Below, piece by piece: positions 1 to 5,210 of a stretch of 32,057 nucleotides of DNA. Under the pieces are notes generated by a model. The model was given only the letters and a program-made list of their open reading frames with translations, ran no database searches and was not told where the DNA came from. Source of the stretch: a virus; IMG/VR virus record IMGVR_UViG_3300049491_000135, positions 1-32,057 of that record; one strand, 5' to 3'. A program made the translations under genes and the position numbers. The first letter of the stretch is position 1. Each line of letters opens with the position of its first letter.

Positions 1-182
1 TCGTAGGTCCGTGCGTCTCGTTCGGCGTCGTACACGTCAACTCCAGAGAGCGTCTTGTAGTGGCTGTCCGCACGCGCAAACAGCACGGCTACTTCGTGCG
101 GGGGCGGGCTAACCCTTCCATCGAGCAGACACGCCCCAGCAGGCGGGTTCGGCTCGTCAAACTGTGCGGGCGTGCTGCTCAT
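1..182 (-). CDS. N-terminal part of a phage DNA-modification-like protein (cut by window edge)
   Basis: The frame is open from ATG at 182 to the window edge (60 codons). From about residue 31 it reads VAVLFARADSHYKTLSGVDV, then YDAERDAR. I associate this N-terminus with a phage family often annotated as DNA methyltransferase-like, in which a PPC motif follows; that part lies outside the window, so the function is tentative. The first 24 or so residues are encoded by the attC-like palindrome at 107-196, so the N-terminal tail may be a fusion. The start is uncertain: no clear Shine-Dalgarno precedes ATG 182, which lies 8 bases after the stop of the preceding minus-strand gene, and a GTG near residue 33 is an alternative. 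It is the last visible gene of the leftward operon at this end. Confidence 0.5.
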   Translation of the reverse strand, partial: MSSTPAQFDEPNPPAGACLLDGRVSPPPHEVAVLFARADSHYKTLSGVDVYDAERDARTY

Positions 183-196
183 GTCAAACGTTAGGC
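107..196. repeat. attC-like integron recombination site A
   Basis: The outer 7-mers are GGCTAAC (107-113) and GTTAGGC (190-196). The first differs from the RYYYAAC consensus at one position. Inside them, ATCGAGCAG pairs with CTGCTCAT with one bulged C, and the stem continues with a bulged A into ACGCCC/GGGCGT. Bulged bases in the inner box are typical of attC sites. The spacer between boxes (CCTTCC against TCAAAC) does not pair, also as in attC. The arms ctaacccttccatcgagc and catgtcaaacgttaggc recur exactly in site C (31857-31951). Compared with the published aadA-type attC layout, the site reads in the plus direction, while the genes around it lie on minus. The site is partly translated by the gene that starts at 182. 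Confidence 0.8.
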
Positions 197-409
197 CGCA
201 CGATCCCAATACACGCAGTGCTCGGCCACGTCTTTGCGCCGGTTGATCGCTCCGCCGTTCGCTCTCGGCGGGAATCCATCCCACCACATCGACGCGGGCA
301 GTTCCGGGATTTGTAGCAACCACATGCACATACCATCACCGCTCGGGTGCAGCTTGTCAGAGGCGGTTCGCTGCCAGTTGGCGTATTTGCAGTCGGTACA
401 GTTTTTCAT
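191..409 (-). CDS. Small cysteine-containing phage protein (72 aa)
   Basis: The protein starts MKNCTDCKYANW and has a second pair of cysteines (GMCMW and EHCVYW), so a small metal-binding fold is possible. Similar short proteins of unknown role occur in the early regions of betaproteobacterial phages (recognition from memory). The ATG at 409 overlaps the stop of the upstream gene in an ATGA, so the two are translationally coupled. A longer frame extends upstream but is shadow sequence of that gene. Its TAA stop lies inside the GTTAGGC core of attC-like site A, so the recombination site provides the stop codon. With the upstream gene it forms the cargo of one cassette-like unit. Confidence 0.7.
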   Translation of the reverse strand: MKNCTDCKYANWQRTASDKLHPSGDGMCMWLLQIPELPASMWWDGFPPRANGGAINRRKDVAEHCVYWDRAA

Positions 410-669
410 GGGGCGGGCCAGTTCAGCGCCAGTTGCAAGCCTTCGTCCCACTGGCGCGGAACGCAGCACGCCATGTGCATTGGTCGGGCTTCCGAAATGT
501 TGCCATCTAGTGTGCCAGCAATCGGCACGAGCACCGTTTCGCCTTCGTCGGTCGTTCCGCAAATCGGGCACGTCGAGTCAGCGGGAAACCGCGCAAAGGT
601 TCGCGGGTGCTGCCTAACTGGTCGTTGGAGCGGACCCGCTCCGGCTTGGTTACTTTGAGTCATCGTCAT
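406..669 (-). CDS. Small CPxCG-type zinc-motif phage protein whose N-terminus is translated from an attC site
   Basis: An 87-aa frame ending in an ATGA overlap with the next gene. The core from about residue 24 (TFARFPADSTCPICGTTDEG) resembles small phage proteins with a CPxCG knuckle; a later CC pair may complete a zinc site. The first 20 or so residues (MTMTQSNQAGAGPLQRPV) are translated from attC-like site B (612-714): the ATG at 669 lies in its loop and the frame runs through the stem. No good Shine-Dalgarno precedes ATG 669, and I see no better internal start. The tail may therefore be a product of cassette insertion that now supplies the start codon. Function is unknown. Confidence 0.6.
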   Translation of the reverse strand: MTMTQSNQAGAGPLQRPVRQHPRTFARFPADSTCPICGTTDEGETVLVPIAGTLDGNISEARPMHMACCVPRQWDEGLQLALNWPAP

Positions 670-714
670 CCTTTGGTGCGGGCCGGAGCGGGTCCGCTCA
701 ACTCTGCGTTAGAC
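612..714. repeat. attC-like integron recombination site B
   Basis: The ends are GCCTAAC (612-618) and GTTAGAC (708-714), both fitting the RYYYAAC/GTTRRRY consensus. The inner arms gagcggacccgctccggc (628-645) and gccggagcgggtccgctc (682-699) are an exact 18-bp inverted repeat around a 36-base loop. The stretches between end and inner arm do not pair, as expected for the central spacer of an attC. The minus-strand gene at 709-1056 takes its TAA stop from the GTTAGAC core, and the next minus-strand gene starts in the loop. In sequence it differs from sites A and C, as attC sites of unrelated cassettes do. Confidence 0.78.
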
Positions 715-1056
715 CTCAATTGCAGCAATGCACTGCGCTGCTCCAGCAGCTTGCAACTGGTGCTGCATGCGCACCCGCTCCGACGACAGCAAGCGCCCAG
801 CCGGGTCGCCGCCGTATCCGGTCATGATCGCAACGCAGGCGGCAATGCACCGCTCGCGCTCTGCTTTGCGCACGGACTGCAACTCGTCGGCCAACTCGCC
901 CACGATCAAATCACGCAGCGCCTCACGGTTCTCGCGCGGGTCGTTGCGCCGAATGTCGCTGTACTTCAGCAGGCGTTGTGGTACACCATGCTGCGCGCTC
1001 GGGTCCGGGACTAACCCATCGGTCCAGGCGACAGCCCCGGCGTTGCTTTCGTTCAT
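709..1056 (-). CDS. Conserved-type small phage protein (115 aa), unknown function
   Basis: The protein is charged and helical in its middle (RNDPRENREALRDL, then a KAERERCIAACVA segment). No known domain is recognised. The AERERCIAAC pattern followed by a short tail is common in small early proteins of betaproteobacterial phages. ATG 1056 lies five bases downstream of the stop of the Sak3-like gene, so it belongs to the same leftward operon. Its stop TAA is part of the GTTAGAC core of attC-like site B. It is either the last backbone gene before the cassette-like array or itself cassette cargo. Confidence 0.65.
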   Translation of the reverse strand: MNESNAGAVAWTDGLVPDPSAQHGVPQRLLKYSDIRRNDPRENREALRDLIVGELADELQSVRKAERERCIAACVAIMTGYGGDPAGRLLSSERVRMQHQLQAAGAAQCIAAIEV

Positions 1057-1061
1057 GCTTG

Positions 1062-1835
1062 CTACTCAGGCTTATTTGCCTTGATCGTGCTGCGCAACTT
1101 CGATTCCGTTGCTAGCAGCTTCCACACGTACTTCATCTGCTCTTGCTTATCGCCCACGTCTTCACTCCAAGTGCTTGCGTCGTACCAAACACCGATTGCA
1201 TCAAGGTCGCGGCCATCCTTGTGCATGTCAATCAGCGACATGGCAAGGTCAACGCAATAGGCTTTCGATACCTCTTCCAGCCCATCGCCAGCACCATCGG
1301 TGGGGGTTGCCTTCATGTCGTGGGGCAGTTGCATGCTTTTCGGATGCTCGGGCTCGGCATCGGTTTGCTTTTCGCGCTGCCTCCATTCTTTGTTTGCTTC
1401 AGCAACGTAGCGCGAATCATCCCAGCGGCCAGAGAAAATGTCGCCAGCAAAGCCGAGGTAGCTGGCGCACTTCACCAGCGCATCGGTGACAGACTTCTTT
1501 GGTGCATCTTCGTCAAGCATGAACTTGCCGGCAGCGGTTGTGTAGCTGGATTTTGTCTGGCCGACCTGCTCAAGCTCGCCGCGCTTGCTGTCCAGCATGT
1601 ACCAGAAGCGCACCACGGCGACGTGCAGGGTGTCTGTCTCGCTGAAACGCTCGAAGCGCTCGTTCAGGATCGTGAACCCCCAGCCGATTCCGCACGGGCC
1701 GAACTCGTCTGTCAAGCGCTCGACGATCCAATACGGCTTTGGACTGTTGCCGCTGTACTGCTTGCCGGTGATGGCCTTCACCGCCTTCGGGTCGGTTGTG
1801 AAGGCGCGCTTCCATAGTGCTTTGTTATCGCTCAA
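1062..1835 (-). CDS. Putative Rad52/Sak3-like single-strand annealing protein
   Basis: A 257-aa protein. After an N-terminal WKRAF...DPKAVKAITGK segment it has SPKPYWIVERLTDEFGP and GIGWGF, then a beta-rich part (VRFWYMLDSK). A helical KKSVTDALVKCASYLGFAGD segment and GRWDDSRYVAEANKEW follow. The combination of 'GxGW', a strand describing ligand properties, and 'KSxTDALxKxxSxLGF' resembles Sak3/DUF1071 and other Rad52-like phage annealing proteins; this is inference from pattern. The family promotes strand annealing in phage recombination and replication. I chose TTG 1835 because it overlaps the stop of the upstream gene (TTGA) and AGGA lies about 9 bases before it; a longer frame to 2012 is shadow. 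It is the largest gene of the leftward operon. Confidence 0.6.
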   Translation of the reverse strand: MSDNKALWKRAFTTDPKAVKAITGKQYSGNSPKPYWIVERLTDEFGPCGIGWGFTILNERFERFSETDTLHVAVVRFWYMLDSKRGELEQVGQTKSSYTTAAGKFMLDEDAPKKSVTDALVKCASYLGFAGDIFSGRWDDSRYVAEANKEWRQREKQTDAEPEHPKSMQLPHDMKATPTDGAGDGLEEVSKAYCVDLAMSLIDMHKDGRDLDAIGVWYDASTWSEDVGDKQEQMKYVWKLLATESKLRSTIKANKPE

Positions 1836-2185
1836 AACGCGGTTCCTTTCACGGCAATCTGCCAGGCAACCCACGCGCTGTACTTGATCGAATGTCCGCA
1901 GGCTCTGTGCATGCGGTACATGGCTGCAAACTCTCTGGCTGTTTTCATGCCGGCGCCTTTGGTAGCGGCATCCAGTGGGTTGGTTCCCATAACATCCAGT
2001 CGGATCGCACATAGACAGTTCATGCCATCGCAGTACGCCGTCAGGCTGATTGCGGCAGCAGAGTCAATCAAGTGCCGGCGCAGTTCCTCGCGTGCTTGCA
2101 GGAACGGCTGACCGGCTGCGGGGGCCATGATTGCCATTTGGTCGGCAAAGGCCATGGTCATGGCGACAAATTCATCGGTGCTCAT
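1832..2185 (-). CDS. Hypothetical early phage protein (117 aa)
   Basis: Begins MSTDEFVAMTMAFADQM and contains several cysteines (YCDGMNCLCAIRLD) and an HRACGHS segment near the C-terminus. No domain is recognised. Its ATG overlaps the upstream stop in an ATGA and its stop overlaps the TTG start of the Sak3-like gene, so it is translated in a coupled series. The position immediately before a recombination gene suggests a role in early DNA metabolism, but nothing in the sequence proves it. Confidence 0.7.
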   Translation of the reverse strand: MSTDEFVAMTMAFADQMAIMAPAAGQPFLQAREELRRHLIDSAAAISLTAYCDGMNCLCAIRLDVMGTNPLDAATKGAGMKTAREFAAMYRMHRACGHSIKYSAWVAWQIAVKGTAF

Positions 2186-2394
2186 TCGGACCTCGCTTTC
2201 AGCATGGCATCAGCCATTCGATAGGATGCGTTGGCGATCCTGTCTTCCACGCCATACAACACGGCAAGCTGCGGATCACCGACAAGCGCTTCCATTGCCT
2301 TGCCCGCAAAGTAGTCGCGCAAGGTCATGCCAGCGTACCCTCGGTCGCCCAAATCATCTTCCGCAAGCCTTGGGAATGCGTACTGTGTTGTCAT
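2182..2394 (-). CDS. Hypothetical early phage protein (70 aa)
   Basis: Starts MTTQYAFPRLAEDDLGDRGY and ends with the helical IANASYRMADAMLKARSE. The 'GMTLRDYFAGKAMEAL ... ADAML' pattern is a recurring one in small early proteins of proteobacterial phages, with unknown function. ATG 2394 overlaps the upstream stop (ATGA) and the stop overlaps the next ATG, which decides the start over a longer upstream frame. Confidence 0.72.
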   Translation of the reverse strand: MTTQYAFPRLAEDDLGDRGYAGMTLRDYFAGKAMEALVGDPQLAVLYGVEDRIANASYRMADAMLKARSE

Positions 2395-2603
2395 TTCAGC
2401 ATTTCCCAAAGTTGCGGGGTGAACCACACGCTTGCCAGCAAGGCAACAGCAGCAGCCCAGCACAGAAGCTCCACGAAGTGGCCAAACAGGCTTACGGGTG
2501 GCGGTGTGATGGCGCTGGCGTAAGTTGCATCCCTGAACGCATCGTCTGCCGTGCGCGGGTGCCGGCGAGTAGTGGGCCAGTCGGTGTAAATCTTGCCGCT
2601 CAT
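2391..2603 (-). CDS. Small single-pass membrane protein (70 aa)
   Basis: An N-terminal polar half (MSGKIYTDWPTTRRHPRTAD) is followed by a hydrophobic stretch at about residues 43-66 (FVELLCWAAAVALLASVWF), predicting one membrane span near the C-terminus. No family is recognised. ATG 2603 overlaps the stop of the 48-aa gene upstream (ATGA), and its own stop overlaps the next start. It is part of the leftward coupled operon. Confidence 0.65.
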   Translation of the reverse strand: MSGKIYTDWPTTRRHPRTADDAFRDATYASAITPPPVSLFGHFVELLCWAAAVALLASVWFTPQLWEMLK

Positions 2604-2746
2604 GACGCCACCACCGCAGCGACTACGATCAGCCAGCACAGGCACCCGGCCAGAGTGATCGTCCAAAACATGGCGTCATCCCCGCCATCGTATTCGACGG
2701 GGCAGTCACGCCCCTGCCGGGGGTCTTGGTTGCAGCAGTTCATCAT
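2600..2746 (-). CDS. Small membrane protein with N-terminal cysteine-rich segment (48 aa)
   Basis: Translation gives MMNCCNQDPRQGRDCPVEYD followed by a hydrophobic C-terminal span (about residues 26-47). Two adjacent ATGs exist (2746 and 2743); AAGGGAC lies just upstream as ribosome site. The first ATG overlaps the stop of the preceding gene, and the TGA overlaps the next gene's ATG. Tight overlaps on both sides make this short frame credible. Small 'CNQxCxQGRxCP' membrane proteins are common in phage early regions; the role is unknown. Confidence 0.6.
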   Translation of the reverse strand: MMNCCNQDPRQGRDCPVEYDGGDDAMFWTITLAGCLCWLIVVAAVVAS

Positions 2747-2913
2747 TCGTCCCTTTCAGCAATCAGCCGATCGCGCAGTTCATCTGCTTTCTGCTCGTCG
2801 CGGAGTTCGCACACGCGCTCGAACGTCATGCCCAGCTCGCCGGCCATCTGCTCTTCGGCTTGAGTTTCGCGGATGTCGCGCAGGACTTGGCTAATCTTGT
2901 CGGCGTGGTTCAT
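2743..2913 (-). CDS. Small charged helical protein (56 aa)
   Basis: Reads MNHADKISQVLRDIRETQAE and continues as an acidic, arginine-rich helix to KADELRDRLIAERDE. The segment around residues 23-36 (MAGELGMTFERVCEL) could form a short helix-turn-helix-like unit. Its ATG overlaps the stop of the first gene of the operon, and its stop overlaps the next ATG. The frame choice rests on these overlaps and on the strong amphipathic pattern. Confidence 0.6.
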   Translation of the reverse strand: MNHADKISQVLRDIRETQAEEQMAGELGMTFERVCELRDEQKADELRDRLIAERDE

Positions 2914-3092
2914 TGCAGTCCCCCAAAGCCAGTCAGCGGCTTGTCATCGCGCAGCCGGTTCAGCCAGCGAGCATCGGCACGGGCCAGCAGGTTTGCTACG
3001 GCGTCAGCGCGCGGCTGGATCAGCGGGAAGGTGCCTGCGTAACCGGCAAGTGTGTCGAGCACTTGCGCGGTGTTGGTGTTCTCGGTGTTCAT
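2910..3092 (-). CDS. First gene of the leftward early operon, hypothetical (60 aa)
   Basis: Reads MNTENTNTAQVLDTLAGYAG and ends RDDKPLTGFGGLQ. No domain is recognised; LARADARWLNRLRDDK is a probable amphipathic helix. GGAG eight bases before ATG 3092 sets the start, and the frame further upstream is shadow. The promoter at 3133-3161 would give a leader of about 30 bases. The stop overlaps the next ATG. Confidence 0.65.
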   Translation of the reverse strand: MNTENTNTAQVLDTLAGYAGTFPLIQPRADAVANLLARADARWLNRLRDDKPLTGFGGLQ

Positions 3093-3132
3093 CTTTGGGC
3101 TCCGGCGCCATCGAAGTGCAGCGCGTAGAAGG

Positions 3133-3161
3133 ACTATCGGCGAAGTGGCACAGCGAGTCAA
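3133..3161 (-). promoter_or_regulatory. Leftward early promoter (PL-like)
   Basis: On the minus strand TTGACT (3161-3156) and GATAGT (3138-3133) are separated by exactly 17 bases, a good sigma-70 arrangement. The spacer contains one copy of the operator-like 11-mer AAGTGGCACAG (3143-3153, plus strand). A bound repressor there would block the promoter. Confidence 0.65.
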
Positions 3162-3224
3162 GCGGTATTTGCAAATGACCATGCCAATCGGTGTGCCATT
3201 AGTCGCGCTTGCTCTGTGCCACTT
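3143..3224. promoter_or_regulatory. Operator cluster between the divergent promoters
   Basis: AAGTGGCACAG (3143-3153) and its exact inverse CTGTGCCACTT (3214-3224) lie within the spacers of the two divergent promoters. A third related copy, GGTGTGCCATT (3190-3200), lies between them. This layout is typical of a lambdoid-type switch bound by a Cro/CI-like protein; the natural candidate in the window is the 57-aa protein encoded just downstream. Confidence 0.55.
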
Positions 3225-3237
3225 GATGATCTATGAT
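3209..3237 (+). promoter_or_regulatory. Rightward early promoter (probably leaderless transcript)
   Basis: TTGCTC (3209-3214), a 17-base spacer and TATGAT (3232-3237). The expected transcription start, 6-8 bases beyond the -10 box, falls on or next to the ATG at 3244. No proper Shine-Dalgarno site is available (GGAG lies one base from the ATG). A leaderless mRNA is the simplest reading. Confidence 0.6.
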
Positions 3238-3243
3238 CGGAGC

Positions 3244-3417
3244 ATGCGAACAATCAAACAGCTTCAAGCAGCGCTGCTCAAGCAGAACGCGCTCCAGTTT
3301 TCCAAGCTGCACAGCCTGCCCCTACGAACCATCATGCGCATCCGTGCCGGCTCAACGCCGCGTAAGTCAACGCATCTAGCGATTGACGCGGCACTCAACC
3401 ACAGAGGAAAGAAATGA
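3244..3417 (+). CDS. Cro-like small helix-turn-helix regulator (candidate)
   Basis: 57 aa: MRTIKQLQAALLKQNALQFS then KLHSLPLRTIMRIRAGSTPR. The segment from about residue 19 to 45 has the spacing of a lambda-type helix-turn-helix: 'SLPLRTIMRIRAGSTPRKST' corresponds to turn plus recognition helix. The gene lies directly behind the divergent promoter/operator block, where Cro sits in lambdoid phages. It probably controls both early promoters. ATG 3244 is chosen because it follows the -10 box by six bases. Its stop overlaps the next ATG (ATGA). The call as Cro is inference from position and short pattern. Confidence 0.6.
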   Translation: MRTIKQLQAALLKQNALQFSKLHSLPLRTIMRIRAGSTPRKSTHLAIDAALNHRGKK

Positions 3418-3655
3418 ACATTGACAATCTCACTTTCGGCGAACTGAAAACCATTGCCGCCATGTTACCCGTGTCAGCACACGCAAAGGTCGCGCATCAA
3501 AAGACGGCGTTGCGTTGTCTGGTGTTGCGCAATACGGTTTGAAGGACAAAGGCTGCAAGGTCGATGTAATCAATCCGTTGATTTATCTCGCAGGTGTGTG
3601 CGAGTTGATCCCGGTAGGCGCAGGGGTGGAGGAGTCTATCAATGCCTGCAAATAA
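3414..3655 (+). pseudogene. Broken early phage gene: N- and C-terminal parts in different frames
   Basis: With a strong ribosome site (AGAGGAAAG), ATG 3414 opens MNIDNLTFGELKTIAAMLP, a familiar start of a small phage protein, but the frame runs out at 3542. From about 3470 the -1 frame reads RVSTRKGRASKDGVALSGVA, then a GLKDKGCKVDVINPLIYLAG segment, and stops at TAA 3655. This looks like the conserved C-terminal half of the same protein type. The joined length (about 80 residues) is shorter than I would expect for the intact protein, so an internal deletion that also shifted the frame is likely. No canonical slippery heptamer is visible, so programmed frameshifting is less likely. Confidence 0.55.
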
Positions 3656-3704
3656 GTTTTGCGACGGCGACGGCTCCAGCTGCGGCTCCGGCTACGGCAC
3701 GTAA
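3642..3704 (+). CDS. Possible 20-aa cysteine/glycine-rich micropeptide
   Basis: ATG 3642 overlaps the end of the broken gene and gives MPANKFCDGDGSSCGSGYGT then TAA. GTGGAGGAG upstream is a good ribosome site at a slightly long distance. The C-x6-C with alternating Gly/Ser is not random-looking, but a frame of 20 codons can arise by chance. Confidence 0.35.
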   Translation: MPANKFCDGDGSSCGSGYGT

Positions 3705-3742
3705 GATGATTGCTCATTTCTCCCACGCTAAGGCCGAACACT

Positions 3743-3831
3743 CCTCCCGGCCCTTCGGTTCGACTCCGTTGCGCGTGTTTCAGCCTCGCATCGGTTCACG
3801 CTGATGCGGGGCTGTCTTTTTTGCCGGGAGG
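3743..3831 (+). promoter_or_regulatory. Leader RNA whose long-range stem covers the ribosome site; includes terminator-like hairpin
   Basis: CCTCCCGGC (3743-3751) is an exact inverse of GCCGGGAGG (3823-3831), which contains the Shine-Dalgarno of the gene starting at 3837. Inside, CGCATC...GATGCG (3787-3808 area) forms a hairpin followed by GGGCTGTCTTTTTT, which resembles an intrinsic terminator. Together they could make expression of the downstream winged-helix gene conditional. Confidence 0.45.
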
Positions 3832-3836
3832 GCTTA

Positions 3837-4238
3837 ATGAAAACCAAAGAATTGTTCATACGACAAGCGATAGGAACCATGACCACACGAATCAAGCCAG
3901 CAACCCCCCGCCATTTGCGCCGCAGCTATGTCACCCCCCGCATGCAACAGGTGCTTGATGTAGTCGCCAGTGCAGGCGCAGAAGGCATCAAGCGAACCGA
4001 AATCGAGGCCCAGCTAGGTTTGGCTGCATCGAACCTCCGCGACCTGTTGCAGGCCCTCCGATTCCTCGGCATGGCTGACACCATCGGCAGCAAAAAGTTT
4101 TCGCGCTGGGTTGTGCCTGGCAAGAAGGTTAAAGATGCTGAGGATGACGCAACCGATTTGCCCAGCCGTCAGATCACACGCAAGCAGGGCGAATGGCAAG
4201 CAAAGATCAAGCAGGCTCAGGCATGGCACCCGCGATGA
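3837..4238 (+). CDS. Winged-helix DNA-binding protein (133 aa)
   Basis: The middle (about residues 35-95) reads TPRMQQVLDVVASAGAEGIK, then RTEIEAQLGLAASNLRDLLQ, then ALRFLGMADTIGS and KFSRWVVP. This is helix, helix-turn-helix and wing, as in MarR/LexA-type winged helices. The C-terminus is basic and polar. ATG 3837 follows GGGAGG at ideal distance; an internal ATG at the MTTRIKPATP segment with AGGA is an alternative start. It opens a series of overlapping small genes, so a regulatory or DNA-binding role in early or replication genes is likely. The exact family is not recognised. Confidence 0.65.
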   Translation: MKTKELFIRQAIGTMTTRIKPATPRHLRRSYVTPRMQQVLDVVASAGAEGIKRTEIEAQLGLAASNLRDLLQALRFLGMADTIGSKKFSRWVVPGKKVKDAEDDATDLPSRQITRKQGEWQAKIKQAQAWHPR

Positions 4239-4468
4239 TTGAAGACCTAATTGACCGAATGAATGGGGTTTCTGGTGAAGGCTACAGATTCGCCGGGGAG
4301 GCTGCGGAGGCTCTTGCGGCCCAGCGCGCAGAAATTGAGAGGCTGCGGAAAGCGCTTGAGTGGTATTCGCATGCAGTAGTCGTGACCATCCACCCAAAGC
4401 ATCCCGGATTGGTTGACGATGGGAATTTTGCGCGGCAGACGCTTTTGGAGGTCATGCGCCATGACTGA
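4223..4468 (+). CDS. Hypothetical phage protein with coiled coil (81 aa)
   Basis: Starts MAPAMIEDLIDRMNGVSGEG and contains AAEALAAQRAEIERLRKALE, a short coiled coil common in small phage early proteins. A tryptophan/histidine-rich region follows. It overlaps the preceding gene by 16 bases; ATG 4235 is an alternative start. Function unknown. Confidence 0.6.
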   Translation: MAPAMIEDLIDRMNGVSGEGYRFAGEAAEALAAQRAEIERLRKALEWYSHAVVVTIHPKHPGLVDDGNFARQTLLEVMRHD

Positions 4469-4628
4469 CTACCCCGCCGGCTACTTCACCGAGCTAGTGC
4501 GGAAGCATCACTTCCCACCCATGTACCAGCCCAAACCTTGGAGCGAGAAGTACATCAGCCCCGCCCTTGCAAAGCAACGAGCGGAGAACTTGGCTAAAGG
4601 TTGCATTCACCCGAAAGGCAGCAAATGA
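4461..4628 (+). CDS. Hypothetical small phage protein (55 aa)
   Basis: Starts MTDYPAGYFTELVRKHHFPP and ends AENLAKGCIHPKGSK. It overlaps its upstream neighbour and shares an ATGA with the next gene. No domain is recognised; it is basic and without membrane segments. Confidence 0.6.
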   Translation: MTDYPAGYFTELVRKHHFPPMYQPKPWSEKYISPALAKQRAENLAKGCIHPKGSK

Positions 4629-4786
4629 CTCGCACCGAATTTCACATCTTGATTGACACAGCAATGTCCCTTGTTTGCATGGGCGCACTTTCGTTTGCGG
4701 CATGGTGGGCGCCGCTTGTTGCATGCGTGCTGGCGCTGTGGAATTTCTACCAAGGCTTGGCGTTTTATCGGAGGATCGACCAATGA
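4625..4786 (+). CDS. Small membrane protein (53 aa)
   Basis: After MTRTEFHILIDTA there are two hydrophobic segments (about residues 10-27 and 28-44) separated by a short WWAP turn, so a hairpin of two membrane spans is possible. It shares ATGA overlaps with both neighbours. Small membrane proteins of unknown role are frequent in phage early operons. Confidence 0.6.
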   Translation: MTRTEFHILIDTAMSLVCMGALSFAAWWAPLVACVLALWNFYQGLAFYRRIDQ

Positions 4787-5031
4787 GAGACCCCATCACG
4801 TTTGACAGGCTCCCCGCCAAGCCTGCCAAAACCACCAAATGCGAAAAGCTTTTTCACATGCTCGGCAAGCGCTGGATGACTGCCGCTGACAGCATGGAGC
4901 TATGCGGCGTGTTGAGCCTGAGCCAGCGTGTCAGCGAGTGGAGAGCTGAAGGCGTCCAGATCATGGACAAGTGGCTTGAAGTAGACGGGTCGCGGTTCAA
5001 AATGTACCGAAGATTTCGCGGGAGGCCTTGA
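4783..5031 (+). CDS. Helix-turn-helix type protein (82 aa)
   Basis: Starts MRDPITFDRLPAKPAKTTKC. The part from about residue 26 (FHMLGKRWMTAADSMELCGV, LSLSQRVSEWRAEGVQIMD) has the order helix, helix-turn-helix, and is followed by a wing-like GSRFKMYRRFRG. This layout resembles small helix-turn-helix proteins of phages that contain the 'SQRVSEWR' recognition helix. It is the last gene before the structured segment at 5070-5185. Its target is unknown. Confidence 0.6.
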   Translation: MRDPITFDRLPAKPAKTTKCEKLFHMLGKRWMTAADSMELCGVLSLSQRVSEWRAEGVQIMDKWLEVDGSRFKMYRRFRGRP

Positions 5032-5069
5032 CAAGCTGCGGGCCATCAATCATGATTTATCAACTACTG

Positions 5070-5185
5070 CTGCCAGGCGTAGAAAACAGCATGAGGCCAC
5101 TTTCTCATGCGCTCCGTGGGGCACTTGCCCCTTCAGCCTGGCAGCACGGAACGCAGCAGAAAGTGGCCTTTCTGCGTTCTGGCCT
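5070..5185 (+). ncRNA. Strongly structured RNA element with alternative folds (candidate)
   Basis: Exact 12-bp stem AGGCCACTTTCT (5094-5105) with AGAAAGTGGCCT (5158-5169). Inside it are a 10-bp stem with one mismatch (GCGCTCCGTG 5109-5118 / CACGGAACGC 5145-5154) and the hairpin GGGC-ACTT-GCCC (5119-5130). CTGCCAGGC (5070-5078) is exactly complementary to GCCTGGCAG (5136-5144) inside this structure, which would form a pseudoknot. The 3' arm can instead fold with downstream bases as GCAGAAAG-TGGC-CTTTCTGC (5156-5175), excluding the long stem. No protein frame with phage-like features covers it. A regulatory RNA, attenuator or sRNA is likely; no Rfam family is recognised. Confidence 0.5.
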
Positions 5186-5210
5186 CCAGTCGGGCAGTGG
5201 TAAACGAGTC

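Noticed and set aside
234-617. Plus-strand frame between attC-like sites A and B, which would fit normal cassette orientation
   Set aside because: Arg/Ser/Ala-rich shadow composition, no ribosome site, while the minus strand carries two coupled frames with phage-like motifs.
3414-3655. Programmed -1 frameshift instead of a broken gene
   Set aside because: No X-XXY-YYZ heptamer in the right phase in the overlap (3425-3542) and no downstream pseudoknot seen; deletion is simpler.
3755-3780. CGGTTCGACTCCG resembles a tRNA T-arm
   Set aside because: No anticodon arm, D-arm or acceptor stem can be placed around it at tRNA distances; it lies in the leader structure of the winged-helix gene. At most a remnant.
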